Source: Pseudomonadaceae bacterium SI-3
Lineage (GTDB): Bacteria > Pseudomonadota > Gammaproteobacteria > Pseudomonadales > Pseudomonadaceae
Direction: 5' to 3'
NCBI GenBank assembly: GCA_004010935.1
Contig: CP026511.1
Coordinates: 2,294,001 to 2,358,000, forward strand
Length of the DNA: 64,000 nt
Under the pieces are notes generated by a model. The model was given only the letters and a program-made list of their open reading frames with translations. It was not told where the DNA came from and did not search any database. This document shows positions 38,070 through 47,077 of the stretch, in pieces. The position numbers were made by a program, and so were the translations under genes. Numbering within the stretch: position 1 is the first letter of the stretch; each line of letters begins with the position of its first letter.

Positions 38070-38085
38070 ATTACAGATTTGTAAT
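38070..38085. promoter_or_regulatory. Candidate CzcR/CopR-type box between oprD-like and czc genes
   Basis: ATTACA-GATT-TGTAAT is a perfect 6-4-6 inverted repeat with the layout of cop/czc boxes bound by heavy-metal OmpR regulators. It lies in the 380-base divergent region, about 155 bases from the OprD start and 214 from the first czc gene, and could serve both. The rest of that region holds no gene. Confidence 0.6.
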
Positions 38086-38298
38086 GTTGCGGTCACGCGG
38101 TCGTTATCCACTCTTCTTTAAAGTCAGCCCCATGGCCATCAGTTATCTCCCCGGCTTGGCGAGGCTGATAAAAACGCTTTCGTGTATTGTGTCCTAAACC
38201 CAGGACGAATCACTGTCGCAGTAGCGGCGCTGTGTTCCGCGTCTTGGCGGGGGTAGCTCTATGATTGGATTCGACATCTAAACCAGGAAGTCATCGTT

Positions 38299-38688
38299 TT
38301 GCCTTGGATGAGAAAAATAGTTCTGCTGTTGTTGCTAGCCCTGTTCCCATTGCAATCATCATGGGCAGTTGTTAGCACGAGCTGCAGACATGAGGATGGT
38401 TCGGCAGCAAATCATCTTGGACATCACGAACATTCGCACGAGTCTCTGGGTGCTGACGAGGAAGGATCGTCAAAAGCCGCAAAAAAAATCAGTCTGGATG
38501 GAGACTGTGTCTTTCATGGCGACCATATCAAGCCGCTTATAACGAAAGGGATTTCTCCCGGTTCGGTATTATCAATAAGCTTGAAACCGTTTTCTTCTGC
38601 TAGCTACGCATCGGCTGAAGCCGGGCGTCCTGAAAAACCTAATTGGCGCATCGGTGCAAAGCCGGTGAGACGCCAGATTAACCAGTAG
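38299..38688 (+). CDS. CzcI-like His-rich periplasmic protein
   Basis: A 129-residue secreted protein: signal peptide about 1-23 (IVLLLLLALFPLQSSWA), then a short region with Cys, and clustered His in HLGHHEHSHE near 41-50 that could bind Zn, Cd or Co. This resembles CzcI-type proteins, which precede czcCBA and modulate its expression. The TTG start has AGGAAG eight bases before it; an ATG nine bases on is possible but is too far from the site. It is followed 58 bases later by czcC in the same direction. Confidence 0.7.
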   Translation: MPWMRKIVLLLLLALFPLQSSWAVVSTSCRHEDGSAANHLGHHEHSHESLGADEEGSSKAAKKISLDGDCVFHGDHIKPLITKGISPGSVLSISLKPFSSASYASAEAGRPEKPNWRIGAKPVRRQINQ

Positions 38689-38746
38689 GACGCCATTTAT
38701 CTGTATCTGACGTCTCACCGAACCTTCCCTTTTCTAGGAGATTTCG

Positions 38747-40054
38747 GTGCGAAAAGTTCTTTTACCGCTGGGGTTGACGATGTTGTCGTGCAACCTCGCC
38801 TCTGCGCAGCCTTTAGAGTTGCCGACCTTCACACAGACCTTACCTGTCAGTGTGTCAAATACCTTCCCCGTTGAGTCTGTCGACTCCATAAGCTTTGTAC
38901 GCGCCTTGGAACTCGCTAGCTCTGCAAGCCCTGAACTGGCTGCTGCAAGACGTGAGCTGGCTGCTTCTCGCGCATTGATTAGCCAAGCAGGAGCACGTCC
39001 GAATCCAATATTGTCCGCTAGCCAGGAGGGAATCCGGGGCGATGCCCCGGAGACCACGCTTGAACTGAGCCAAGAAATAGAGCTGGGTGGTAAACGTTCG
39101 GCTCGTATTGAGGCAGCGCAACGCGCCATGGACGTAGCGGCCGCCGACCTACAGGACGCCCAAGCTCGACTGAGGGGGGCAGTGATGGGTGCATACTACG
39201 ATGTGCTTACTGCTCAAGAACGGCTGGACCTCGCTCAGGCTGCTTCAAAGCTTGCGAAGCAAGCAGTGAACGTGGCCAATCGACGTGTGAGGGCCGGCAT
39301 GGTCTCTCCCGTAGAGGAAACCCGGGCGCGGGTTGCGGCTACTGGAGTGCAAGTAGAGCTTGCCCAGGCCACAGCTGAACTCGAAGCTGCGCGCACTCGG
39401 CTGGCGGCCAACTGGGGAAATCCACAGCCACGCTTTGAGCGAGTAAAAGAGCCGGTAGAGGCAGTGCCTCCTCTTCCCGAGCTAGCTGAGCTTTATAGCC
39501 GTTTGAACGATTCCGCCCAACTAACCCGCGCGCGTCGGGAGGCTGAAAGACGTCGGGCTGCGTTGGAGCTGGAAAGGACGAATCGCTTTTCTAACGTGAC
39601 GGTTAGCGTAGGTGCCCAACGCTCAGATGAATATAACGGCACGCTGGGACTGGTGAGTATCTCGATGCCCCTGCCGTTGTTTGATCGAAACCAAGGCAAC
39701 ATCGGAGCAGCACAGGAACGGGCCTACCAGGCGCAGGACGAGCTCAACGCCGTCCATATACGCCTGAAAAGCGAACTTTCCCAAGCGCACATGCGGCTGC
39801 GCACTGCTCGCCAGCAGTTTGAACTGTTGCGCAACGATATGCTCCCCAGTGCCCAAAGCGCTTATGAAGCTGCCAGCAAGGGGTTCGAACTTGGAAAATT
39901 CACGTTCCTTGACGTACTGGATGCTCAACGCACGCTTTTCCAAGCCCGATCTCAGTACCTGTCTGCGCTATCACAAGCTAACCAGGCGGCGGCAGAAATC
40001 TCGCGAATTGTCGGAGATGGGTCGGCCGTTATCACCTCGGCCACTCAGCCATAG
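38747..40054 (+). CDS. czcC: CzcC outer-membrane efflux channel (TolC family)
   Basis: TolC-type outer-membrane component of the tripartite Czc Co/Zn/Cd pump. The 435 residues comprise a signal peptide (1-20), an acidic/hydrophobic lead, and two OEP repeats (about 50-240 and 245-430) with long amphipathic helices and the LELSQEIELGGKR segment typical of CzcC. It starts with GTG, eight bases after TAGGAG. czcB follows eight bases later. No damage is seen. Confidence 0.9.
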   Translation: MRKVLLPLGLTMLSCNLASAQPLELPTFTQTLPVSVSNTFPVESVDSISFVRALELASSASPELAAARRELAASRALISQAGARPNPILSASQEGIRGDAPETTLELSQEIELGGKRSARIEAAQRAMDVAAADLQDAQARLRGAVMGAYYDVLTAQERLDLAQAASKLAKQAVNVANRRVRAGMVSPVEETRARVAATGVQVELAQATAELEAARTRLAANWGNPQPRFERVKEPVEAVPPLPELAELYSRLNDSAQLTRARREAERRRAALELERTNRFSNVTVSVGAQRSDEYNGTLGLVSISMPLPLFDRNQGNIGAAQERAYQAQDELNAVHIRLKSELSQAHMRLRTARQQFELLRNDMLPSAQSAYEAASKGFELGKFTFLDVLDAQRTLFQARSQYLSALSQANQAAAEISRIVGDGSAVITSATQP

Positions 40055-40062
40055 GAATCCAT

Positions 40063-41409
40063 ATGAAAAGTAAATCGAATACATCTTCCTTGGCTGGTCA
40101 CAAGAAGCAGATTTTTTGGATCGTCGTCATATTAAGCGTGGCACTTATGCTTGGCGGATTGCTTCTTCGCAGTAGTCCAGCTGTGCCCGATGCGGGCGAC
40201 GCACATAGCGAGCATGGTGACGAATCGGAGCATGAGGATGAAGGGCATTCGGATGAGGATGCAGAAGCCGAAGGAGATCATGGCCATGATGAAGGAGGCG
40301 CCGATAGCGATCACGAGGTCGGTGCGGCAGAGAAAGATGAGCATGAAGATGAGCCCGAGGGAGCGGAGCATACTGAAACAGCAGAGGTAGAACTCTCAGA
40401 GACACAAATCCTAGCCGCCGGCATCTCACTGGCAACTGCTCAGCCCGCAAAGATAAAAAGCGCAATTGAGCTGCCTGGCGAAATTACATTCAACCAAGAC
40501 CGCACAGCGCAAGTTGTGCCTCGTCTCTCAGGTGTCGTTGAAGCGGTCAAAGTCGATTTGGGCGAACAGGTGAAACAGGGGCAAGTACTTGCTGTGATCG
40601 CGAGTACAGACCTGTCGGAACGTAGAAGCGAGTTCTACGCGGCGCAAAAACGTCTTGCATTGGCTCAAAAAACCTATCGACGCGAAAAGGAGCTATGGGA
40701 AGAGCGTATTTCTGCGGAACAGGATTATTTACAGGCACAACAGGCTTTACGGGAAGCAGAGCTGACTGTTGCGAATGCAAACGCACAGCTACAAGCGCTT
40801 GGCAGTGATGCTGGCAAGCCAGACGCATTGAGCCGCTACGAACTCAGGGCGCCGTTCGATGGGATGATCGTTGAGAAGGACATCACGCTCGGTGAGTCAG
40901 TCAATACCGATGACCAGATATTCATCATTTCCGATCTCTCCACCGTGTGGGCAGATATCAGCGTTCCTGCCAATGCACTCAGCGCGGTACGAGTAGGCAG
41001 CAATGCCGTTATCGAGGCCACAGCATTCGAGTCCAGTGCCAATGGAACCGTTTCTTATGTCGGCTCACTTGTTGGTCAGCAAAGCCGCGCCGCTACCGCC
41101 CGGGTCACACTTCCCAACCCTGAAGGGGTTTGGCGCCCCGGCCTGTTCGTCAAAGTGCAGGTAGGCGCTGGCGAAGCATCCGTGCCAGTCGCAGTAAGTC
41201 CTGATGCGATCCACACATTGGAAGAAAAGCCGGTGGTGTTTGTACGGACCGACCATGGCTTTGCTGCTCAGCCAATCGTGAGTGGCCGCAGCGATAGTGA
41301 CGCGGTCGAAATCAAGGAAGGCCTCCAGCCCGGAGCGCGCTATGCCTTGGATAACAGCTTCATCATCAAGTCCGAGCTTGGCAAAGCCAGCGCCTCGCAT
41401 GCTCACTGA
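40063..41409 (+). CDS. czcB: CzcB membrane-fusion protein with His/Asp/Glu-rich N-domain
   Basis: Periplasmic adaptor linking CzcA to CzcC; 448 residues. A membrane anchor spans about 15-35. Residues 45-110 form a long low-complexity stretch of His, Asp and Glu (units such as HSEHGDESEH and EDEHEDEPEG) able to bind many metal ions. A standard fusion protein follows: barrel-sandwich/lipoyl (QVVPRLSGVVEAV..., about 145), a coiled-coil hairpin (195-250), and a beta-barrel with C-terminal domain. The length of the acidic/His tract is greater than in many homologues and suggests a metal chaperone or buffer role. Confidence 0.9.
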   Translation: MKSKSNTSSLAGHKKQIFWIVVILSVALMLGGLLLRSSPAVPDAGDAHSEHGDESEHEDEGHSDEDAEAEGDHGHDEGGADSDHEVGAAEKDEHEDEPEGAEHTETAEVELSETQILAAGISLATAQPAKIKSAIELPGEITFNQDRTAQVVPRLSGVVEAVKVDLGEQVKQGQVLAVIASTDLSERRSEFYAAQKRLALAQKTYRREKELWEERISAEQDYLQAQQALREAELTVANANAQLQALGSDAGKPDALSRYELRAPFDGMIVEKDITLGESVNTDDQIFIISDLSTVWADISVPANALSAVRVGSNAVIEATAFESSANGTVSYVGSLVGQQSRAATARVTLPNPEGVWRPGLFVKVQVGAGEASVPVAVSPDAIHTLEEKPVVFVRTDHGFAAQPIVSGRSDSDAVEIKEGLQPGARYALDNSFIIKSELGKASASHAH

Positions 41410-41426
41410 TACGGAGTTATAGAATC

Positions 41427-44400
41427 GTGTTCGAACGTATCATTCGTTTTTCTATCGAGCATCGCTGGTTGGTTATGCTAGCCGTGCTTGGCATGGCAGC
41501 GTTAGGAGCTTACAGCTACCAAAAGCTGCCTATCGATGCTGTCCCGGATATCACCAACGTACAGGTGCAAATCAACACTGCGGCGCCAGGTTATTCCCCG
41601 CTGGAAGTGGAGCAGCGTATTACCTACCCGCTCGAGACGGTAATGGCTGGGCTGCCCAAGCTCGAGCAGACACGATCCTTGTCTCGATATGGACTTTCTC
41701 AGATCACAGTTATTTTTGAGGAAGGCACTGACATCTATTTTGCCCGCCAACTTGTGAACGAGCGCCTGGGAGGGGCCAAAGATCAGCTCCCAGATGGCGT
41801 CACTCCAACACTTGGCCCTATTTCCACTGGGCTTGGCGAAATCTATTTTTGGACGGTTGAAGCTGAGGAAGGTGCCACCAAATCGGACGGTACGCCGTAT
41901 ACCCCTGCTGACTTGCGTGAGATTCAAGATTGGATCATCAAACCGCAAGTCCGAAATGTACCTGGTGTTACTGAGATCAATACGATCGGAGGATATGCAA
42001 AGGAATATCAGATCGCCCCCAACCCAGACACTTTGCGGTCGTTTGGACTAACACTACAAGATTTGATCGAGGCGGTTGAGCAAAACAATAACAATCTAGG
42101 TGCCGGATATATTGAAAAGCGCGGCGAGCAGTATCTTGTTCGCGCTCCAGGACAAATGCAGTCTGTGGAGGACATCCGCGATACCCTTATTAGCAACGTT
42201 GACGGTACCCCAGTGCGTATCCGCGACGTTGCGACGGTCGAGGTTGGAAAGGAGCTCCGCACTGGCGCAGCCACCGAGAATGGCCGCGAAGTGGTACTAG
42301 GTACGGCCTTCATGCTTATCGGTGAAAATAGCCGAGTAGTTTCAAGGGCTGTCGACGACAAGATGAAAGAGATAAACCTTTCGCTTCCGGAAGGCGTAAA
42401 GGCAATTACTGTCTACGATCGAACTGTACTCGTAGACAAAGCTATATCCACCGTTAAGAAGAACCTCACTGAGGGTGCCATTCTTGTTGTGGTTATACTT
42501 TTTCTCTTCTTAGGCAATATCCGGGCGGCGATCCTAACCGCGCTTGTGATACCGCTTTCTATGCTCTTCACGTTCACCGGCATGGTAGCCAATCAGGTCA
42601 GCGCCAACCTGATGAGCCTAGGCGCATTGGATTTCGGCATCATTATCGATGGAGCCGTGGTGATTGTTGAGAACTGCGTGCGTCGACTTGCACACGCTCA
42701 GTCCCATCACGGACGGGCATTAACACTGTCCGAACGGCTTCATGAAGTATTCGCTGCGGCAAAGGAAGTGCGTCGGCCTCTATTGTATGGGCAGCTGATC
42801 ATTATGATCGTGTATCTGCCGATATTCGCCCTTACAGGGGTAGAAGGTAAGATGTTCACGCCCATGGCGTTTACCGTAGTGACAGCGCTATTCGGGGCGA
42901 TAATCCTTTCGGTGACGTTCGTCCCGGCGGCCGTTGCGCTCTTTATCGGTAAGCGGGTTACGGAGAAGGAAAACTTTCTAATCCGCAATGCTAAACGGGC
43001 CTACGCACCTGCGCTCGATGCGGTAATGGCCAACAAGCCAGCAGTGCTCACCTTTGCGGTAGTTGTAGTCATACTTTCTGGCCTCGTAGGGTCACGTATG
43101 GGCAGTGAATTCGTGCCTAGCCTCAACGAGGGAGACTTCGCTATCCAAGCCCTTCGTGTACCAGCTACCAGTCTTAGTCAGTCTGTAGAGATGCAGCAGC
43201 AGCTGGAGCGAAAGCTTATGGATGAGTTTCCGGAGATTGAACGCATATTTGCGCGAACTGGCACTGCGGAAGTGGCATCGGATGCTATGCCTCCAAATAT
43301 CTCTGACGGGTACGTCATGCTGAAGCCACAAGAACAGTGGCCGGATCCAGGCAAGTCGCGTAATCAGCTCTTAAGCGAGGTGCAAGCATCCGCCGCTGAG
43401 TTGCCGGGCAATAACTACGAGTTTTCCCAGCCGATTCAGCTGCGTTTCAACGAGCTGATTTCCGGAGTTCGTGCCGCGGTAGCCGTGAAAATCTATGGTG
43501 ATGACATGGACGTTCTTAACAGCACGGCGGCGGAAGTATCCGAGGTGCTAGGACAAGTACCAGGCGCTTCAGAGGTTACGGTCGAGCAGACGACTGGCCT
43601 TCCCATGCTCACGATTGATATCGATCGCGATCAGATCGCACGATACGGCCTGAGTCTAGATACCGTCCAGCAAGCGGTTGCAGTAGCTATCGGTGGCCGA
43701 GAGGCAGGCACCTTGTTTCAAGGAGATCGGCGTTTCGATATCGTGGTTCGTTTACCGGACGAGATACGCAGCGATCTCGCCGCAATTGAGCGGCTTCCAA
43801 TTGCCCTTCCAAGGGAATTAAACAGCACCATAAGTTATATCCCCCTCGGCGAGGTGGCCACCCTGGATTTGGCCCCCGGTCCGAATCAGATCAGTAGAGA
43901 AGAAGGGAAACGGCGAATTGTCGTCAGTGCAAACGTCCGTGGTCGTGACATTGGATCATTCGTATCTGAGGCAGAACAGAAAATCCAGGCCCAGGTAGAT
44001 ATCCCGGCAGGTTATTGGATCGACTGGGGCGGTACCTTTGAGCAGCTTGAATCGGCAACGAAGCGGCTGCAGATTGTCGTCCCCGTGGCGCTGCTCCTGG
44101 TCTTCATTCTGCTTTTCATGATGTTCAACAATGTCAAAGACGGTTTGTTGGTCTTTACAGGGATTCCATTTGCGCTCACCGGAGGCATTGTTGCGCTGTG
44201 GCTCAGAGATATCCCATTGTCCATTTCAGCAGGTGTTGGCTTTATTGCTCTGTCAGGCGTCGCCGTTCTAAATGGCCTGGTAATGATCTCCTTCATCCGT
44301 AGCCTACGGGAGCAAGGTTTACCTCTGGACACTGCGATCCGCGAAGGTGCCCTTACCCGGCTACGACCGGTATTGATGACAGCCTTAGTGGCTTCACTCG

Positions 44401-44597
44401 GGTTCGTTCCAATGGCCTTGAATGTGGGTACCGGTGCAGAGGTACAACGTCCCCTTGCGACGGTGGTGATCGGGGGGATTCTCTCCTCAACGGTGCTAAC
44501 GCTATTAGTTTTGCCGTTGCTCTACCAGATGGCTCATCGACGCGAAGACGAATTGGAGGAGCAAGAAATCGCGTTGGCCGCTGACAGAACAAGCTAG
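41427..44597 (+). CDS. czcA: CzcA heavy-metal RND efflux pump
   Basis: Proton-driven inner-membrane pump of the HME-RND class, 1056 residues, full length. Twelve transmembrane segments are arranged as 1 + 5 + 1 + 5, with two large periplasmic loops. The TM4 signature DFGIIIDGAVVIVEN near 405-419 carries the two Asp and the Glu that define the Co/Zn/Cd (HME1) subgroup, so divalent export is the likely role. It starts with GTG, ten bases after GGAG and 18 bases after czcB. A strong hairpin follows the stop. Confidence 0.95.
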   Translation: MFERIIRFSIEHRWLVMLAVLGMAALGAYSYQKLPIDAVPDITNVQVQINTAAPGYSPLEVEQRITYPLETVMAGLPKLEQTRSLSRYGLSQITVIFEEGTDIYFARQLVNERLGGAKDQLPDGVTPTLGPISTGLGEIYFWTVEAEEGATKSDGTPYTPADLREIQDWIIKPQVRNVPGVTEINTIGGYAKEYQIAPNPDTLRSFGLTLQDLIEAVEQNNNNLGAGYIEKRGEQYLVRAPGQMQSVEDIRDTLISNVDGTPVRIRDVATVEVGKELRTGAATENGREVVLGTAFMLIGENSRVVSRAVDDKMKEINLSLPEGVKAITVYDRTVLVDKAISTVKKNLTEGAILVVVILFLFLGNIRAAILTALVIPLSMLFTFTGMVANQVSANLMSLGALDFGIIIDGAVVIVENCVRRLAHAQSHHGRALTLSERLHEVFAAAKEVRRPLLYGQLIIMIVYLPIFALTGVEGKMFTPMAFTVVTALFGAIILSVTFVPAAVALFIGKRVTEKENFLIRNAKRAYAPALDAVMANKPAVLTFAVVVVILSGLVGSRMGSEFVPSLNEGDFAIQALRVPATSLSQSVEMQQQLERKLMDEFPEIERIFARTGTAEVASDAMPPNISDGYVMLKPQEQWPDPGKSRNQLLSEVQASAAELPGNNYEFSQPIQLRFNELISGVRAAVAVKIYGDDMDVLNSTAAEVSEVLGQVPGASEVTVEQTTGLPMLTIDIDRDQIARYGLSLDTVQQAVAVAIGGREAGTLFQGDRRFDIVVRLPDEIRSDLAAIERLPIALPRELNSTISYIPLGEVATLDLAPGPNQISREEGKRRIVVSANVRGRDIGSFVSEAEQKIQAQVDIPAGYWIDWGGTFEQLESATKRLQIVVPVALLLVFILLFMMFNNVKDGLLVFTGIPFALTGGIVALWLRDIPLSISAGVGFIALSGVAVLNGLVMISFIRSLREQGLPLDTAIREGALTRLRPVLMTALVASLGFVPMALNVGTGAEVQRPLATVVIGGILSSTVLTLLVLPLLYQMAHRREDELEEQEIALAADRTS

Positions 44598-44618
44598 AGA
44601 TTGGATGGCGGCACACAA

Positions 44619-44652
44619 CGCCCCGTTCTTGCTAGCTAGCGAGAACGGGGCG
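44619..44652 (+). terminator. Large hairpin after czcA
   Basis: Eleven-base-pair perfect stem (CGCCCCGTTCT and AGAACGGGGCG) with a 12-base loop, 22 bases after the czcA stop. The T-run is weak (GTTAATT follows), so it may be an imperfect terminator or an mRNA 3' stabiliser. Confidence 0.65.
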
Positions 44653-44859
44653 CGTTAATTATCGGAGCGCAGTTTCATTAGCGGCGCAGCGGACAGCACA
44701 GCCTTTGTGGCGCAGTCTGATGCATCTAAGCGGTAAATAAAAAATTGCTCAGCGCTTAGTGCGTATGACTTTCGCTACATACGCGTCCTTGACCTGATGG
44801 CTTTCACCCACGGTGAGCTGACGAAGGATTATGCAAACAGCGACTGACCTGCCCCGGTC

Positions 44860-45085
44860 GGCAGCAAAGGGCGATAGCTACGACAAAGCCCTGGCTGGAA
44901 CGATCAGCGGGCTGTGCAAGGCCGAGCTGACACCGTCAATCATGGGCGAACCGTGAGGCCTTTGAGATAGCGACCCAGACATGGGTGCGCTGTACGCCAC
45001 AGCGTCTGTTCAGCTCACTCGGACATGATCCTTGCGAAGGCTAATAACAACAGATCAGGCAATGGCGGCCTGACTTAAACGAAAC
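44860..45085 (+). pseudogene. IS3-family transposase (OrfB) 3' remnant
   Basis: The translated pieces GDSYDKALAGTISGLCKAEL and, further on, AMAA-stop-LKRNGL correspond to the catalytic Glu region and the extreme C-terminus of IS3-type OrfB (usual form GDSYDNALAETINGLYKAE). The catalytic Glu itself is changed and the intervening segment is out of frame, so this is a relic. It fills most of the 640-base gap between czcA and the next gene. Edges are approximate. Confidence 0.6.
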
Positions 45086-45148
45086 GGCTTATATAAATTC
45101 CGGGCGATTCGCTGGTAGCGATGTTGCGGGCAAGTTATGGAAACAAAA

Positions 45149-45168
45149 AAGCGCCCCGAAGGGCGCTT
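45149..45168 (-). terminator. Intrinsic terminator of the small periplasmic gene
   Basis: Stem AAGCGCCC/GGGCGCTT with loop CGAA; on the minus strand it is followed by a run of T residues. It lies about 70 bases after the stop of the small gene at 45236. Confidence 0.85.
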
Positions 45169-45235
45169 AGAGTGCAACTGCTTCCAAAGGAGATTGGAAG
45201 CTGCCGGAGGCGAATATCGTTCAGATATGAAGCGG

Positions 45236-45466
45236 TTAGTCAGCTTTGGTTTCTTTCTTGCTTTCCGTATTGTTCTGATCTTGGCGGGTATCCTTAATCT
45301 GTAATTCGTCTATTTTTCGTTTGGCGGATTCGGTTCCGTGAATTCGTTTTTGATCTGCTCGGAATTTTTCATTAAATTTAATTGAGCGGTCGTAACCATC
45401 TTCTGCATAAGACAATGCGGAGCCGCAGATTACCAAACCAACAACAATAGCTTTCAACAGATTCAT
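45236..45466 (-). CDS. Small exported protein, metal-cluster associated
   Basis: A 76-residue protein with a signal peptide (about 1-20, LLKAIVVGLVICGSALSYAE) and a short charged, helical mature part (GYDRSIKFNEKFRADQKRIHGTES, then a Lys/Glu/Gln tail). Small exported proteins with a similar AE-G-DRS/T start, such as PtrA-type proteins, occur in Pseudomonas copper and zinc clusters; the resemblance is by eye only. The ATG has GAGG eight bases before it. A large palindrome lies about 105 bases upstream, which suggests regulated expression. Confidence 0.6.
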   Translation of the reverse strand: MNLLKAIVVGLVICGSALSYAEDGYDRSIKFNEKFRADQKRIHGTESAKRKIDELQIKDTRQDQNNTESKKETKAD

Positions 45467-45570
45467 AGGGCAGTCCTCGCTAAATTCAAAGGTGGCTTGC
45501 TGAGCTTTCTCGCTGAGCCCTGCAGGTTCGAATGAATTTTGCGTGATTGAAGTTAACAGCAGCATGAGCC

Positions 45571-45599
45571 AAGCATTACATTATTGAAATGTAATGCTT
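45571..45599. repeat. Perfect 12-bp palindrome upstream of the small exported gene
   Basis: AAGCATTACATT (45571-45582) pairs exactly with AATGTAATGCTT (45588-45599) across five bases. It holds ATTACA and TGTAAT half-sites as in the CzcR/CopR-type boxes, but spaced by nine bases rather than four. Lacking a T-run or strong GC stem, it looks like an operator more than a terminator. Confidence 0.6.
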
Positions 45600-45690
45600 C
45601 CATTGCGCGGTGACATGAGCGCCTTGCTTCGTCATGTCAGCACCGAGGCGCACCAATCTGCAAGGGCCTATCCTACGAAAAGAATGATTG

Positions 45691-45714
45691 GAAGATTACA
45701 ATTTTGTCATCTTC
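45691..45714. promoter_or_regulatory. Candidate CzcR/CopR-type box upstream of czcD
   Basis: GAAGATTACA-ATTT-TGTCATCTTC: ten-base arms with one mismatch around four bases, containing the ATTACA-N4-TGTNAT core seen at 38070. It lies about 230 bases before czcD and 225 before the small gene on the other strand. The remaining bases 45467-45942 contain no gene. Confidence 0.55.
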
Positions 45715-45942
45715 GGATTGACGCCGCATCATCTATCATTAGCGAGCAACGTCGTTTAACGTTTGAGAGGGATCGGCCAGTTATCGGCAAGTTTCAGACG
45801 ATAATGCACGAACTCGCTTGAGAGTGGTCGCATTTCTGTCAGTGTGGTTTGGAAGGCCAGATGGTATTGGTGCTAGTATTATCTATTACTTTTTTGGGCT
45901 CCCTATCCTTGTCTTATGTTATTTAAGGACGGTTAAAAACCA

Positions 45943-46863
45943 ATGGCTCACGAACATAACCATAACACCGAAGCCATAGGCGATAAGCGTTTAATCGCTG
46001 CCATTGGCGTTAATACTGTGCTAACTCTGGCACAAGTTGTTGGAGGAATACTTTCTGGCAGTTTATCGCTCATAGCTGACGCGCTACATAACTTGAGCGA
46101 TGCCGCATCACTGGTTATTGCGCTCATCGCACGTAAAATCGGTCGCAAACCGCCAGATGCTTTTAAAACCTTCGGCTACCGACGCAGTGAAACCATAGCG
46201 GCTTTGATTAACTTGGTCACGCTGATTATCGTTGGTCTCTACCTCATCTACGAAGCTATAGGTCGGTTTTTTGCCCCACAGCCCATTGAAGGATGGACAG
46301 TGGTCGTGGTGGCGGGAATAGCCTTGATTGTAGATGTCGTCACGGCCTTGCTCACCTACACAATGTCTAAGAATAGCATGAATATAAAGGCGGCATTCTT
46401 GCACAATGTGTCGGATGCGCTGGCCTCCGTCGGTGTTATTATTGCCGGAACATTAATCCTTCTGTATGACTGGTATTGGACAGATACTGTACTGACGCTG
46501 ATGATTGCTGGTTACGTGCTATGGCAGGGCTTTAGCATGCTACCTAAAACCATTCACTTGTTAATGGAGGGCGCACCAGAAGGAGTTTCCATCACTGATA
46601 TAATCAATGTCATGGAGCAAGTGGACGACGTTGTGAGTGTTCACCACGTACATGTCTGGGAAATTGCCGAACATTCAACTGCATTGGAAGCTCACGTTGT
46701 CATCAAGAAGGCTAGCCTGCCCGAAATTGAACGAGTGAAGACTGATTTAAAACGTGTACTTCATGAGCGATTCAAAGTCAGCCACTCGACACTTGAAATG
46801 GAGCTAGACGGCAGTGTTTGTATCGACACCAGGCAGGCCGACAGTCATCGCAGCGAAGCATAA
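45943..46863 (+). CDS. czcD: CzcD-type CDF Zn/Cd/Co exporter
   Basis: Cation diffusion facilitator of 306 residues in the inner membrane. It has a His-rich start (AHEHNHNTE), six transmembrane helices, the transport-site pairs HNLSD in TM2 near 48-52 and HNVSD in TM5 near 153-157, and a C-terminal cytoplasmic domain (about 210-295) with VHHVHVWEI. All metal ligands are present. It provides first-line low-level export in czc systems, complementing the CzcCBA pump. It is the plus-strand gene downstream of the candidate metal box, separate from czcCBA. Confidence 0.93.
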   Translation: MAHEHNHNTEAIGDKRLIAAIGVNTVLTLAQVVGGILSGSLSLIADALHNLSDAASLVIALIARKIGRKPPDAFKTFGYRRSETIAALINLVTLIIVGLYLIYEAIGRFFAPQPIEGWTVVVVAGIALIVDVVTALLTYTMSKNSMNIKAAFLHNVSDALASVGVIIAGTLILLYDWYWTDTVLTLMIAGYVLWQGFSMLPKTIHLLMEGAPEGVSITDIINVMEQVDDVVSVHHVHVWEIAEHSTALEAHVVIKKASLPEIERVKTDLKRVLHERFKVSHSTLEMELDGSVCIDTRQADSHRSEA

Positions 46864-47077
46864 GCCTGCTTTGCGCTCACCGCTGTTGCTAGACAGTTAT
46901 CTCGATATCAACGGAGTGAACTTGCGACATCACTCGTTGGCGCTATGTCTTCGACCAGAGACATGCTAGCGGCATGTGGCCAAAGCAGCTCGTCACGAGG
47001 AGATCAGGCTAGGTCGTGGCACCTTCGGCAGGCTGCCGCGACGAGCAAGCCCCGCCAGTCGCTACCGCCGCGGACGC

